This document shows, in pieces, positions 32,924 through 44,880 of a stretch of 64,000 bases of DNA. Made by a program: the position numbers and the translations under genes. The number at the start of each line of letters is the position of its first letter. The stretch's first letter is position 1. The stretch lies in NCBI GenBank assembly GCA_023678885.1, contig CM043009.1, positions 18,159,117 to 18,223,116 of the forward strand, in the 5' to 3' direction. Below the pieces are notes generated by a model. That model was not told where the DNA came from and made no database searches. It saw only the letters and a program-made list of their open reading frames with translations. The stretch comes from Pogostemon cablin. Taxonomy: Eukaryota; Streptophyta; Magnoliopsida; Lamiales; Lamiaceae.

Positions 32924-35900
32924 CTACTCCTCCGGAGCATCATCCTCATCATCACTCATCTCCATGCGCTAATGATCAAAATCTCTGTGGAGATTATTAT
33001 GTAGCTTCCTATCTATCTCACGTTCATTGGCTTGCATCTTTTCCAATCTCCTATCCATCTCCACATAATTAGCATGCATCGCGTTGTATCTCATATCGAG
33101 CGTGGCATGACTAGTGGTAAGCAAGCCCAAATGGCGATTCATCTCTTTCTGCTCATTGTTTAGGTTAGCAAAATGCTCATTCATCAACCTAAACTGCTCC
33201 CTAAAATACTCGTTAGGGCGACTCCAATTCTGCTACTATGGCTGTGCTGGATATGGTAGTGGTGGTATATCATGCTGCTATGGAATATCAATCTCAGGAT
33301 GGACCTGCTCCTCTCCAGGCATCTCTCCACGCTCAAACGCGTATTCATCATTCTCTCCATGCTGTTGTTGTGGCTCTTGTTGCCCTTGCTATCCTCCATC
33401 AACTATTCTTTGCAGCTCCTAGTACATCCCAACATCGTATATTTGAGTCACATTCCTCTAGTCACCTCTCCTTAAGTATGTAACCGAGATAGCCTCATGC
33501 GCTAAAGTGTTCATCAACTTATTTACATCATTTTGGATCGTAGTTAAGCCCCTCACATCGTATGGAAACATGAAAGAAAAGAGTTTAGATCACCTAGTGT
33601 ACAGCCAATCTCCATCCCGATGATAAGCAAATCTAACTTTTACACACGCATTCATGACAGTCCAGATCCTCCATGATGGGTGGAATGCCAGTGAAATCCA
33701 TGTGGTACGACTCGGCCACAGGAGTAAGCAATCCTCCAATATTCACTCTCTGAAACATGGAACTCCTGAATCTGTAAAGCTGGTGAATCAAATACGATCC
33801 CACATTGAACTTCACTCCATTCAACATACACCAAAGAGAATATAACTCTCCTCTAGACATTCAACTTTCCTCTGATCAGGCGAATAGTGTGTTCCCCAAA
33901 ACATGATTCATATATCGAATAATGGGGTTCCGAATCAAAGAAGCACGAGCATCCTTGGTCTTGAAATCCATGTCCTCTCCGGAAATAGCTCTCCAGAAAT
34001 TATTTACATTGAAATAACTATTCTCGTGTCTAGAGATCCCCCTTGGAGTTTCAAACAACACGTTGAAATTTTCAGATGTCTATGTTCTCTTTCCGCCTCT
34101 TAGCTGGAAAGAACACTCATAAGGAAGGGAACTAAAAACCTTCTTGACAGTGATTGAGCATAAAACCTCTGCAGTAACATGAAAGTACGTCTTAATCTCC
34201 ATGATATGACGAATGTGTTGGATTGTATACTAAAAGTCTAGCTTTTTGTATGAACAATGTTTAAACAATTTATTTGAAATGAGAATCATATGATCAAATG
34301 ATTGCATTTTATAATTTATTTATATGCATGATGCAATAGTCAACTTACGTTATACTATAGATAATATGTTATGCGACAACACGCGGAAGATTATATTATC
34401 AGTTTCCTTATAAAGTATAAACAGATGCTCACAACCGAGATAGATGGGGACTCTCTATTGAGATGGTTGTAGTGTGATTTAGTATTAGCTTGTCTTGGCT
34501 ATAGAATCACATTAGTACACTCTCTGTGTATTGAGCAGCACTGGTTGAGATCGTTCGACTTATACTGACTTATAGAAGAACTTGATCTCTGTTATTATGG
34601 ATGTTCGTGCTCTTAATTCCTATACAATTACCTAGACACGTAGGGCAATATGTATATCTTTGATTCATCAATGGGTGAGATTTAGATTCAATTAAATTAA
34701 TAAACTCGGTGAGTTGGGAAATAGTGCTATTTCTATGGTGTGCTGTTGAGGAATCCGTGTCCGTCATAGGTTGATGATGTCCCCTTGAGGAGCTCATAAG
34801 GATTATCATGTAAACCCTGTAGGTGGATTTATTCTGGCATTATAATGAGGTTGAGTAGTACTACTCTCGGATGAGATATTAATTAATGGAGTTCTTAGTA
34901 ACTTAATTAATTAATGGGCATTGTATATCTTAAACATGGGGAGACAGTCGGGCTCATAATAAGAAGGAGCCCATAACGTAACTATGGATTAGAACAGTAG
35001 TACAGTAATAATATTTTAGTGGAATATATTATTATTATTTGACTTAAGTATAAGCTTTGGGCTAAGCTTGGATACTTAAGCCCAATGGAGGCCCAACTCT
35101 AATTTCTCCTCCTAGTCCCTGTTGTAGCCTATAAATAAGTCACCTCAACTTATCCAGATCCCTAATCGTGCACCTAAAACACGTGAGAAACAAGGGAGGA
35201 AGTAGATTGAGGAGATCTTGAAGATCGTCGCCCACACGACATCAAGATCAGAATAGGAAATACAGCAGAAGATCGGAAGGTCGTTTACTGCCGCTGCTGA
35301 TCATCCTTTACATCAATCCTGGTGAAAGGTAATATGATTCTACTCTTTTGCTTCCGCTGCAGTAGAATTGTATGGAACCCTAACGGTTCACGTTAACCAA
35401 ACTATCCAATGCCAACAGAATGCCCACTTGATCAAACACCCCATAATATCCTCACGGATATGCATCGTCAACATAGCCCCATCATTCTGGTACCTCATTC
35501 GAGCAATCTTATCAGACATATCGCCCCATCAATCCTTTATCTCCTCCCAATTTTCCATTCAAATCTTAAAATCCCTAGACAGCCTCTCTTTAAGCATTAA
35601 CTTCTTTGTAACTTCGTTCTCACGAGACGGCCTGTCTTGTCTTTTCTAAGATAGAACTTCAATCTCCTTTCCTTTTCCTTCAAAACAGTACTTCAATACC
35701 AAACGGATACAAGAAAAGCAAACTAAATGTAGTGCAACAACTAACTATACATGAAACTCTGCTCAAGACTTCAAGTTTTCATGCATAATCTTCTTCAAAC
35801 AAGCATGCTTCTAACTTCATCATGAATTCAACAATCAAAATATTCACATGCTAATTCAATTCCACTTCAAATTCAACTCTTTAATAGGAACTATCAGCAA

Positions 35901-36208
35901 TTTCAACAAACACATCAATTCCTTAATCATGCCTCTATCAAATTCCATAATTCAACTCAAAATTCAACATGTTTCATTTCACTACTCAAATTACTCATCA
36001 AATTCATGTAAACATCAAGGTCTAGCAACAAATCAACAATTAAAATCGGACCCATCACTTGTTCATATGAGATTTCAAACAACTATTCAATTTAAATCAT
36101 GAATCCCTATAAAAACTAGCTCAATCAACTTACCCATTTATAATCAAGCAATAAAACTTCAATCCTAGGGTAATAGAGTCAAGAGAACATACCTTTCGAT
36201 CCGGCCAT
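32924..36208 (-). pseudogene. Element C ATHILA-type last ORF, spliced, interrupted
   Basis: Exon 1 is 36193-36208 (MAGSK plus one nt) before donor GTATGT. A matching acceptor places exon 2 at 35677, in frame with GKGKEIEV and then, after a stop, KRQDRPSREN. The ORF continues to 35423, is split by a solo copia LTR, and resumes at 34210. There follow ETPRGISRHENSYFN, SLIRNPIIRYMNHVLGNTLFA and VNIGGLLTPVAESYHMD. A coiled-coil tail ends in DDDEDDAPEE and a stop at 32924. Stops and frameshifts are scattered, including one just before the acidic tail. It is homologous to the last ORF of A. Function unknown. Confidence 0.72.
34216..35417 (+). mobile_element. Solo copia LTR (H family)
   Basis: 1202 bp from TGTTGGATTG to GCCAACA, with the perfect target duplication GAATG (34211-34215 and 35418-35422). 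It is the same LTR family as copia element H but clearly more diverged. It lies in the last ORF of element C. It arose by insertion followed by LTR-LTR recombination. Confidence 0.93.
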
Positions 36209-36407
36209 GGCTATTATGAACTAAGTATGAAAAATCCCCAAATTGAATGAAGAACCCTAGTTTTGCAACTAAAACACTCTAATTTCATGAGAATTTGACT
36301 ATGGGAAGGATGGAAAATGGTTTAATCGGAGTAGAATCAACTGAAATCGAAGTTTGGAAAAGAAATGGGGACGAAAAAATCAAATAAAACGTGACTTACC
36401 TGTACGA

Positions 36408-36742
36408 TTTGACCCGAACCAGGTGGTCAAACCACCTTGTCGTGGTCGAATTAGCCTTCTAGATGGCTTCAGCACTGTGATTCGACTTGAACCATTGGTC
36501 GAACCAGGGTGTCATGGTTGAACCAGCATGTAATAAACTTTCGGGTGTCTGGTTCGACTCGAACCCATGGTCGAACCACACCATGCTTGGTCGAATCGAT
36601 CTCTAATAATTTCTCTTATAGTTGGTTCGAGTCGAATGCCAGGCCGAACTGCATCACTCTTGGTCGAATTGACCTTTAACAGATTCTACTATCCATCGTT
36701 CGGCTTGGGCTGCTTCATTCGACCTGTCTCCTTAGTCGAATC
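36408..36742 (-). promoter_or_regulatory. TCGA-core cluster upstream of the last ORF (C)
   Basis: Many GGTTCGACC, GGTCGAACC and GGTCGAATT variants in both orientations, about 200 bp upstream of exon 1. It occupies the same place as the cluster in A but has the GGTTCGA flavour shared with the other clusters of this family (49490-49735 and 58220-58482). Confidence 0.6.
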
Positions 36743-37033
36743 GAGCCCCTGTTCTTTCGAAATCCACTATTCTTCATCCCCTGCAAACATCAAGCTCAAA
36801 AACAATCATTAGGTACCAAAACAAAACAAAGCTAGAGAACCACTATTAAGACTTAGAAATCGTGAGCATATACTCCGCGTACGACATAATAAATAAAACA
36901 CCACTAAATATTAGGCAAATTGCAAAAAATAAACACATCAAAATTGGTTAAAGTTTTAATATGCTGCAAAAAATCAACTCCCCTAAAAAACGTTACAAAG
37001 AAAAAAATATACTCTCTGTGCTATGATGAGGTA

Positions 37034-37220
37034 AGTACATCACACCCCCCAAACATAGTAGAAACTATAGTCGAAACTAAGTTTACAAAAAGATATAATT
37101 TCCGATAAGTAAGCACGTCAAATATAAAATTTTTTTACTCACACTTAATGAAATAAAGCAATAAAACAATAGGGAAAGCCCCAACAGACGCCATTATTTA
37201 ACGTTGGAGAGTCACAACGG
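37034..37220 (-). other. Conserved post-integrase segment with purine tract (C)
   Basis: TTTGGGGGGTGTGATGTACT (minus, about 37035-37054) is nearly identical to 54553-54582 of D. It is followed by the block at 37171-37220 that also occurs in A, D and F. Noncoding. Confidence 0.5.
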
Positions 37221-37272
37221 TACCTAATCAATGCAAGATATCCTCAAAGATGATGCAAGCATCATCCGGTGA

Positions 37273-38432
37273 CTAATAATGCTTCAATCGATGCCCATTC
37301 GCCGATATAATATCTCCGTCTTTGTCCATGATCTCAAAACTCTCCCCTCCGCAGGCTCTATGGATAATGAACGGTCCTATCCACTTTGATTTCAATTTTC
37401 CTGCAAAGAGCTTCAAACGAGCGTTAAAGAGTAACACCTCATCACCTTGCTGGAATTCCTTGTAAGTGATCTTCTCATGCCATTTCTTTATTCTTTCCTT
37501 GTAGATCATCGAATTCTTGTAAGCTTGATTTCTGAACTCGTCTAGATGATTAATTTAAGTCAACCTCAACTCCTTTTGATCCTTAAGACACAAGTTCAAA
37601 CTCCTCAATGCCCAAAAAGCTTTATGCTGAATCTCTATGGGTATGTGGCACGGCTTCCCATAGACAATTTGATAAGGGGACATGTCAAACACAGTATTGT
37701 ACGCAGTTCAGAACCCCCACAAAATATCATCAAGCTTCATAGCCTAATCCTTCCAATTAGTTCCGACTACTTTCTCCAAAATTTGCTTCACTCGTCGGTT
37801 GGAGACCTCGGCTTGACCATTAGCTTGAGGATGATAGGGTGTAGTAACCCTATGTTTAACACCATAATCCTTGAGCACTCTTTCAAGAAGCTTATTGACG
37901 AAGTGAGAACCTCCATCACTTACAAGTGCTCTAGGAACTCTATAGCGGGCAAAGATATGTCTCTTCAAGAAAGACAACACGGTCCTTGAATCATTCATAC
38001 AGGTAGGAATGGCCTCCACCCACTTAGAAGCATAATACACAGCAAGAAGGATGTAGAGATATCCATTAGATGGGGGAAATGGCCCAATAAATCAATCTCC
38101 CATACATCGATAATCTCAACAACAATGCTCAGCTGAAGTGGCATCTCATTACTTCTACTTATGTTTCCCATCCTTTGACATCTATCGCACATCGCTACAT
38201 AGGATTCACAGTCTTTAAACAAAGTAGGCCAATAAAAAGTAGATTGAAGTAACTTAGCTGCTGTCTTTTGGACCCCCGAAATGCCCCCTGTTAGGTTGTG
38301 CATGACAAAAATAGAGGACACTCTCGATCTCCATCTCGGGCACACACCTACAGACGATAGAATCCGTGCAGATCTTGTAGATGAACGGATCATACCATAT
38401 GAAAGTCTCAACATTCCTTTTGAACTTCTCAA
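37273..38432 (-). pseudogene. Element C integrase
   Basis: The zinc-binding part spans two frames: FCHAQPNRGHFGG and MCDRCQRMGN (38150-38300). The core has YYASKWVEAIPT, LVSDGGSHFVN and QANGQAEVSNR (37744-38040). The C-terminal domain ends GDEVLLFNARLKLFAG, KLKSKWIGPFII and SANGHRLKHY (37273-37509). Frame breaks lie near 37510-37740, 38040 and 38260. Integrates the element's cDNA; this copy is dead. Confidence 0.87.
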
Positions 38433-39181
38433 GTTGGTACCTATTGAGATCTTTTGGAATTTCTCCTACGACAATGTAATTGACATAGTCCTCATACCAT
38501 GGATCCACTCCTTGAGCAGCAACTACACTAGCTCTTTTCACTCCTTCAGCAAACACCGCCATGATCTTCTCATCAAGGAACATCTTCCCTATGTATTCAA
38601 ATGAATCATCACAATGCTCCCTTGTCTCCAACCTTGACAGGCGTTCCGTCAACACATTCTCCTTACCTTTCTTATCTCGAATCTCCATATCAAATTCCTG
38701 CAGAAGAAGGATCTATCTAATGATCCTTGGCTTCGCTTTTTTTGTCTCCCTCAAGTATCGGATCGCAGAATGATCCATATACACAATGGTCTTCATGCCA
38801 ACCAAATACTATCGAAACTTATTGAATGAGTACACAACAGCTAGAAACTCCTTTAAGTGACAGTATAGTTTTTTGTGCTGAATCAAAAGTCTTACTCGTA
38901 TGGTAAATGACACAGAACTTTTTCTCATTCATCTGCCTAAGCACCACTCCAAGTGCTTGATCACTTGCATCACACATAAGTACAAATGGTTGAGTCCAAT
39001 CTGGTGTGATCAAGATAGGTGCAGTAATAAGTGCCTCCTTCAAAACCTGAAAAGTTGTTAGACATTCATTATCAAATACAAAAGGAACATCATTTTCAAG
39101 TAAGTGAGACAACGGTTTTGAGTATTTTGAGAAGTCTTTGATAAATCTCCTATAAAATCCTGTATGTCCAATCACCACCAC
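38433..39181 (-). pseudogene. Element C RNase H
   Basis: GFYRRFIKDFSKYSKPLSHLL, MCDASDQALGVVL and SKTFDSAQK (38819-39181), then a frame break at the TVTE motif. VLTERLSRLETREH follows at about 38620-38680. The domain order matches A and E. Confidence 0.87.
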
Positions 39182-40343
39182 TCCCTTTCATTAGTAGGTG
39201 GTGGAAGCTTCTTAATCACCACCACCTTTTCTCTATCCACCTGCAATCCCTTAGCCGAAACATGATGCCCAAGAAAAATTCCATCTCTCACCATGAAGTG
39301 GCACTTCTTCCAATTCAAGACAAGATTAGTTTCTTAACATCTCTTCAAAACAGTAGATAGGTTAGATAAACAAATATCAAAGGAGGAACCAAACACAGAA
39401 AAATCATCCATAAACACCTCCATAATTCTCTCTATCAACCCATCAAGTAATCGCTGAAATGTAGCAGGTGCATTTCACAATCCAAAAGGCATCTGTCTAA
39501 AGGCAAAAGTTCTATAAGGACAAGTAAAAGTAGTCTTTTCCTGGTCCTTGGGTGCAATCATGATTTGATTATACCCCGAGTACCCATCCAAGAAACAATA
39601 AAATTCATACCCTGCAAGACGATCAAGCATTTAATCAATGAAAGGAAGAGGGAAGTGGTCTTTGCATGTATTTCATTCAATTTCCTGTAGTCAGTACACA
39701 CACGCCATCCCGTAGGAATTCTAGTGGCTAGAGTCTCTCCATCACCGGCTTTCACAATAGTCATGCCCCCCTTCTTAGCTACAACATGCAATAGACTCAC
39801 ATGGGAGGCTATCACTAATTGATAAATAATTTCTGCATCTAGCCATGTTAAGATTTGCTTCCTAATCACTTCTTGAATATCGGGATTTACTCTCCGCTGA
39901 TTTTGAATGCTACTCTTGGTTTCATCTAACAATCTTATCTTAAGCATGCAATATGATGGACTAATACCTTTCAAATCATCAAGAGACCAACCAATTGCAG
40001 ACTTATACTTCCTAAGCACATCTAATAACTCATCGTGTTGATCATCAATTAGAGAAGAAGATACAATTACCGGATATGTTTCTTTGTCACCAAGATAAGC
40101 ATACTTCAAGTGCTCTGGTAGTGGTTTCAACTCCTCTTTCTTCTCTTCTTTTACTGTGCTCTGTCTATCCAATGATAAGCACTTCCTAGTCCACTTCACC
40201 TCTTCGAACTTGGTCCTTTGTGATTCATACCTGTCATCACCCAAAGCAAGTAGATTTTCAAGAAATTCAATACATACCTCATTGGAGAGCTCATCTAACT
40301 CTGTGGTGGGAAAAGTAAGAGACTCTGCTAAGCATGTCTTCAA
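39182..40343 (-). pseudogene. Element C reverse transcriptase
   Basis: An open stretch of 261 codons (39558-40343) covers the PR-RT linker and the N-terminal half: KSAIGWSLDDLKGI, HVVAKKGGMTIV, RIPTGWRVCTDYRKLNE. After a frame break near 39630-39680, the DGYSGYNQI and PYRTFAFRQ-like region and the MDDFSVFG active site lie in other frames down to about 39390. Stops are present at several sites. Confidence 0.85.
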
Positions 40344-41074
40344 TGGATCCTTTTAAAGGATCAAAGGCATATCTTCCTTCATGATCTCCTCTACCACATC
40401 AATGCTATGACACTGCATCTCCATTGACATCTTCATTGCTTTATCGAGGTTGAACAACACCTCTTCTTTATCCATGCGCAGCCTTATCTCACCCTTTTGC
40501 ACATCAATCATAGCTCCAGCGGTGGCAATGAACAGTCTCCCTAAGATGAGGGGAACATCATCCTTGTCATCTTCTATTTCAAGCACAAGAAAATCCACAG
40601 AAAAGACTAGTTTCTCCACTTTTACGAGAACATCTTCGATTACACCCTTCAGAAAAGTTATAGACTTATCCACCAATTGTAGAGCACCGTTGTAGGGGTT
40701 AACTCCCCCAAACCAAGCCTTTGAAATATTGACAATGACATCAAATTGATGCTTGCCCCAAGATCGCACAAGGCTCGTCGTGCCGGTCCCTTTCCAATCT
40801 CACATAGAATAGTGAAGCTCTCCAGATCTTTTAACTTAGTTGGTAGCTTCCTCTGTATGATGGAGCTGTAATTCTCTGAAAAATTCACAATATCAATTCC
40901 GTTCAGGCTTCTCTTCTTCAAGAGTATGTCTTTTAGAAAACGGGCGTAGTATGGCATCTCCAAGAGTGCTTCAGAGAAAGGAATGCTCAAGCTTATCTTG
41001 TTTATGACATATGAAAACTTTTTGAACTTTTCTTCCAATCCCTTTTTACTAACTTGAAAGGAAACGGAGGAGGT
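40344..41074 (-). pseudogene. Element C protease, cut by copia H
   Basis: The aspartic protease active site CDLGASINLM (about 40745-40775) is the canonical Athila form. Before it comes an Athila gag-PR linker (EKFKKFSYVINKISLSIPF). It continues VDFLVLEIEDDKDDVPLILGR and GEIRLRMDKEEVLFNLDKAMKMSM. A frame change lies near 40660-40770. Upstream sequence is displaced to beyond 49301 by copia element H. In frame, a few LTR codons have been added at its 5' side. Confidence 0.85.
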
Positions 41075-42278
41075 TGTTGGATTGTATACTAAAAGTTTAG
41101 CTTTAGTATGAACAATGTCATAACAATATTTGAAATGATAATCATTGATCAAATGATTGCATCTTATAATTTATTTTATATGCATGATGCAATAGTCCAT
41201 TTACTTTATACTGTAGATAATATGTTGTGCGACAACACGCAAAAGATCATATTATCGGTTTCCTTATAAAGTATAAACAGATGCTCACAACTGAGATGGA
41301 CGGGGACTCTCTATCGGTATGGTTGTAGTGTGATTCGGTATTAGCTTGTCTTGGCTATAGAATCACATTAGTGCACTCGTGTGTATTGAGCAGGACCGCC
41401 TGAGATCGTTCTTCTTATACTGACTATATAGTAGAACTTGATCTCTGTTATTATGGAAGTTCGTGCTCTTAATCCCTATACAATAACCTCGACACGTAGG
41501 GCAGTATGTATTTCTTTGATTCATCAATGGGTGAGATTTATAAGTATTAAATCAACAAACTCGGTGAGTTGGGAAATAATATTGTATCTATGGTGTGCTG
41601 TTGATTGTAGAAGGAATCCATGTCCGACATAGGTTGATGATGTCCCCTTGAGGAGCTCATAAGGTTTATCATGTAAATCTTGCAAGTGGATTAATTTCCG
41701 GCATGATAATAAGGTTGAGTGGTACTACTCTCGGATGAGATATTAATTAATTTGAGTTGTCAGTAACTTAATTAATTAATGGGCATTGTATATCTTAAAC
41801 ATGGGGAGACTGTCGGGCTTATAATAAGAAGGAGCCCAGAACATGATTTTGGGATTGGACGGGTAGTGCAGTAATAATATTTTAGTGGACTATATTATTA
41901 TTATTGGATTTAATTAAAAGCTTTGGGCTAAGCTTGGTTAATTAAATTCAATTGAGGCCCAACCCAATTTCTCCTCCTGGTCTCTGCTGTAGCCCAACTA
42001 TATAAGTCATCTCAGCTCCTGTTAACCCTAAGTCAGTGCCTCTTTTGACAGCTAGAAAAGAACAGGAGCAGATTGAGAGAATCCTGTGGATTGTTGCCCA
42101 CACAATAGCAGGATTCGACTTGGGACATACAGCAGAAGATTGAGAGGTGGTTCTCTGCAACGGTTCATCCTCTACATCAACCCAGAAGTACGGTAAACAA
42201 GTTTATATTCGCTTCCGCTGATTTTGTTTACCTGTTATCCTAACGATCACGTTGAACCGCACGATCCAATTGCCAACA
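41075..42278 (+). repeat. Copia H 5' LTR
   Basis: Begins TGTTGGATTGTATAC and ends GCCAACA. A TATA-like tatataag lies near 41999-42006, followed by a short leader-like segment. The sequence ggcccaacccaatt near 41956 is a reverse TGGGCY word. Confidence 0.95.
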
Positions 42279-42280
42279 AT

Positions 42281-42292
42281 TGGTATCAGAGC
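42281..42292 (+). other. Copia H primer-binding site
   Basis: TGGTATCAGAGC, two bases after the 5' LTR. This is the standard copia site, complementary to the 3' end of initiator tRNA-Met. Confidence 0.95.
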
Positions 42293-44880
42293 GTAGGTTT
42301 CATGGTGATACGTGAATCGTAAGGTTGGGTTTTATGTGATTATGTGAAATAATCTGGATTAAGAACATGTTTATCAACCCAGAAAATATGTGATTAAAGT
42401 ATTATCTTTGTAATTGCATATTGCTTGATGATCTACTATTGTGATATGCTGTTGTGTATTTTTCTTTAGTTGTATACACTGTACACACTTATCACATATA
42501 CCAAGAAAAGTCAGTCTAAAGTCAACTGTAATTTTTTTATCACGACGCACACACTGCTCCATGGGTGTGCATCCGGCGGCGTGTGAATATTGGAAGTTAC
42601 GTACGGATCAGTTAGGCGCTGACTGGTACGAGTGACGGCGGCGCGTGGTGTCTGGAAATCGAATGCGATAGGGGCAAGCATGGTCTGCTAGATCGATCTG
42701 TCATGGCGGCACTGAAAACGGCAAAAACACGACGGTGACTGGGCGGCGCTGGAGGTGATAGATGACTGACCAGCGCCGATTTTCTATGCCCTGTGGTTTT
42801 GGCTGGGTCCAGTGGGTGGTTTTTTGGCAATCCTCTGCGACGAGGATTGGAGTGTGTGTTGTGCACGGCCACTCGGCCGCGCGGCGGCGTAGAACTCCAT
42901 TGCATCTCGCCGGAGTGTCGCGTTTAGCATATCTGAGAGAGTCTGATCCAGATCAGATCGGAGCAGATCGGCGACGCGCATCGGACGCCCAGAGAGAAAG
43001 ATTGGGGCACTGTCGTTGCTGGCGGCGCGGATTCGGTTGGGCCGTCGGGGGTCTTCGACAAACGATGCCGCTCGAGGCTTACTGACGGTGTGTCTGCTCT
43101 GGCCTCTCATAGCGCCTGGTTGGCGGTTGCCTGCGTTGTCCTTGAGCAGCGGCGGCGAGCGACGGAAGGTGGCGACTAGGATGGCGGCGGCGCTGTTGCT
43201 CAGTGGGCGGCAGCGGCGGCTTGTTTTGCCGGTGAAGGCTGGCATGTGCGAGCAGCAGCAGGGTTGGCTGTCGGCGAGAGGCCGTTTGGCTGTGTGGGCG
43301 GCCACCAGGAGGAGAAGGCGGACGACAGTGAGGGCTAACGCTTGCGGCTGGCAGTTTTAGGGCAGCATGGTGTTGGGCTGATGGGCCGAGCACATGCTGT
43401 GGGCCTGTTGTGAAGTTGGGCCTCGTTTGTGGTTGGATAGGCAGCAGTTTGTTGAATGGGATTTGGGCCCAAATCTTAATTAAAAGGATATTGGGCTGCT
43501 GGGCCCTATTTTAATTAAGGTGTATTTGGGCTTGATTCTCTAGATCATGGGCTGATGGTTTTATTAAAAGGCCCAATTCAGTAATAAATAAAAGGCTGGC
43601 TCAATTTATTTTAATTTGGTTGTTGGGCTTATGGGTCCAATTTAATTAAAATGTGTTTTGGGCTGATGGGCCAATATTAATTGCTGGTTTTAATTAATTG
43701 TGGGTTATGGGCCAAGCATGATAAATTAGTTATTTGTTTATGAGCTAATTTTGTGCTAGTGGGCTTGGTGGATTTAATTTAATTTTGGGCTGAGTATATG
43801 GGTCATGGAAAATGGGCTTGATTAATTATTTAGTCTGCTGCTCATTTTGTGCTTATTTGTTGCTCTAGGGCCCAAATTAATTAATCCACTATTTATGCAA
43901 TTAATTAATGTTATATAACTGATTAATTGATTTAATTGTCAATTATTGTTGTATATGTGTAAGGCATGTTCTATGTGATTTATTCATTTAAATTGCTGTT
44001 AATAGAAACGTGCTAGAATGTATATTTTATCTGAATATTATATGCATGTTAAAAACCCTCGGTAATTAAATAACTAAGTGGGAGAGTGAATTGGTAATTA
44101 ATTCCCGCGGCCTCCATTATTGGTTTGTTAGTAATGTGAATAGACTTGCGCGTCGGCATTAGAGCCTTCCTCCCCATCGGATGAGTTTATTCATGGATTG
44201 CTGGAACAGACTTCATTAAATAATTACGTTTGTAATGTGATGCATATGAACTTGCGCGTTGGCTTAGACCTTCCTCCCTATCGGATGAGTTTATATGCGG
44301 TTCACTGGTACAAACTTATAATTGATGACTGTAGGAAGTTATCCGAGTGCATGTGTACTTCTCTATCTGTAAGGCACATAAGCTTGGGCCGCGGACTTGG
44401 GGTCAAATAATGGTGTACACTTAGATGTAAATAATAAGTATCCTCCCCATCGGAGTCACTGCTTTTATTTGCATGGCTAAAGAGGAACCGACTATTAATT
44501 ATTTTATCATAAAGTTAGGTTGACAAATAAAATTAATGGGTAAAACCTTCTCTTGTAAATGTTCGGGTTTGTAAACGTCCATACTATCGTGGCTTGCAGA
44601 CTCACGGTGCTTCAGATGTCGGTGAATTTTATTTTATATTGTTTTGAGGGAATCAATATAAAAGAATAAAATTCGAAGATTTGATTGGTAAATTTATTTG
44701 TGATTCTCTGAATTTCTAATGGTTTCATCTCACTAATTGTTAACTAAAAGACATTATATTTACTTGTCCAAATTAGATGATTAGAAAAGAATCTTGGTTT
44801 TGAAAATTACTGCTTAAGAAAATACATGTGTATTCTCACAAAGGACGTCTCATGATGCCTATTAAAATCTCTAGTGAAGA
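42293..44880 (+). other. Copia H long leader with GC-rich island
   Basis: About 2.6 kb separate the PBS from the first gag-like codons. 42540-43360 is GC-rich and full of cggcgg words, in sharp contrast to its surroundings. It has overlapping open frames on both strands (for example 42784-43305 minus), best explained by the composition. 43370-43880 is a cluster of TGGGCY words alternating with TTAATTAA. 44110-44470 contains three imperfect repeats around cttcctcccca-tcggatgagtt. No known protein was recognised. Confidence 0.6.
43370..43880 (+). promoter_or_regulatory. TGGGCY (site II-like) cluster
   Basis: By eye about 18 TGGGCC or TGGGCT words occur in about 510 bp, most on the plus strand, with TTAATTAA or near-TTAATTAA words between them. 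TGGGCY is the plant site II element recognised by TCP transcription factors. The density suggests either a regulatory array or a decayed tandem repeat. Confidence 0.45.

Noticed and set aside
42762..43393. Open frames of 97-173 codons on both strands in the copia leader
   Set aside because: The region is GC-rich, which depletes stops. Frames overlap in opposite directions and none resembles a known protein.
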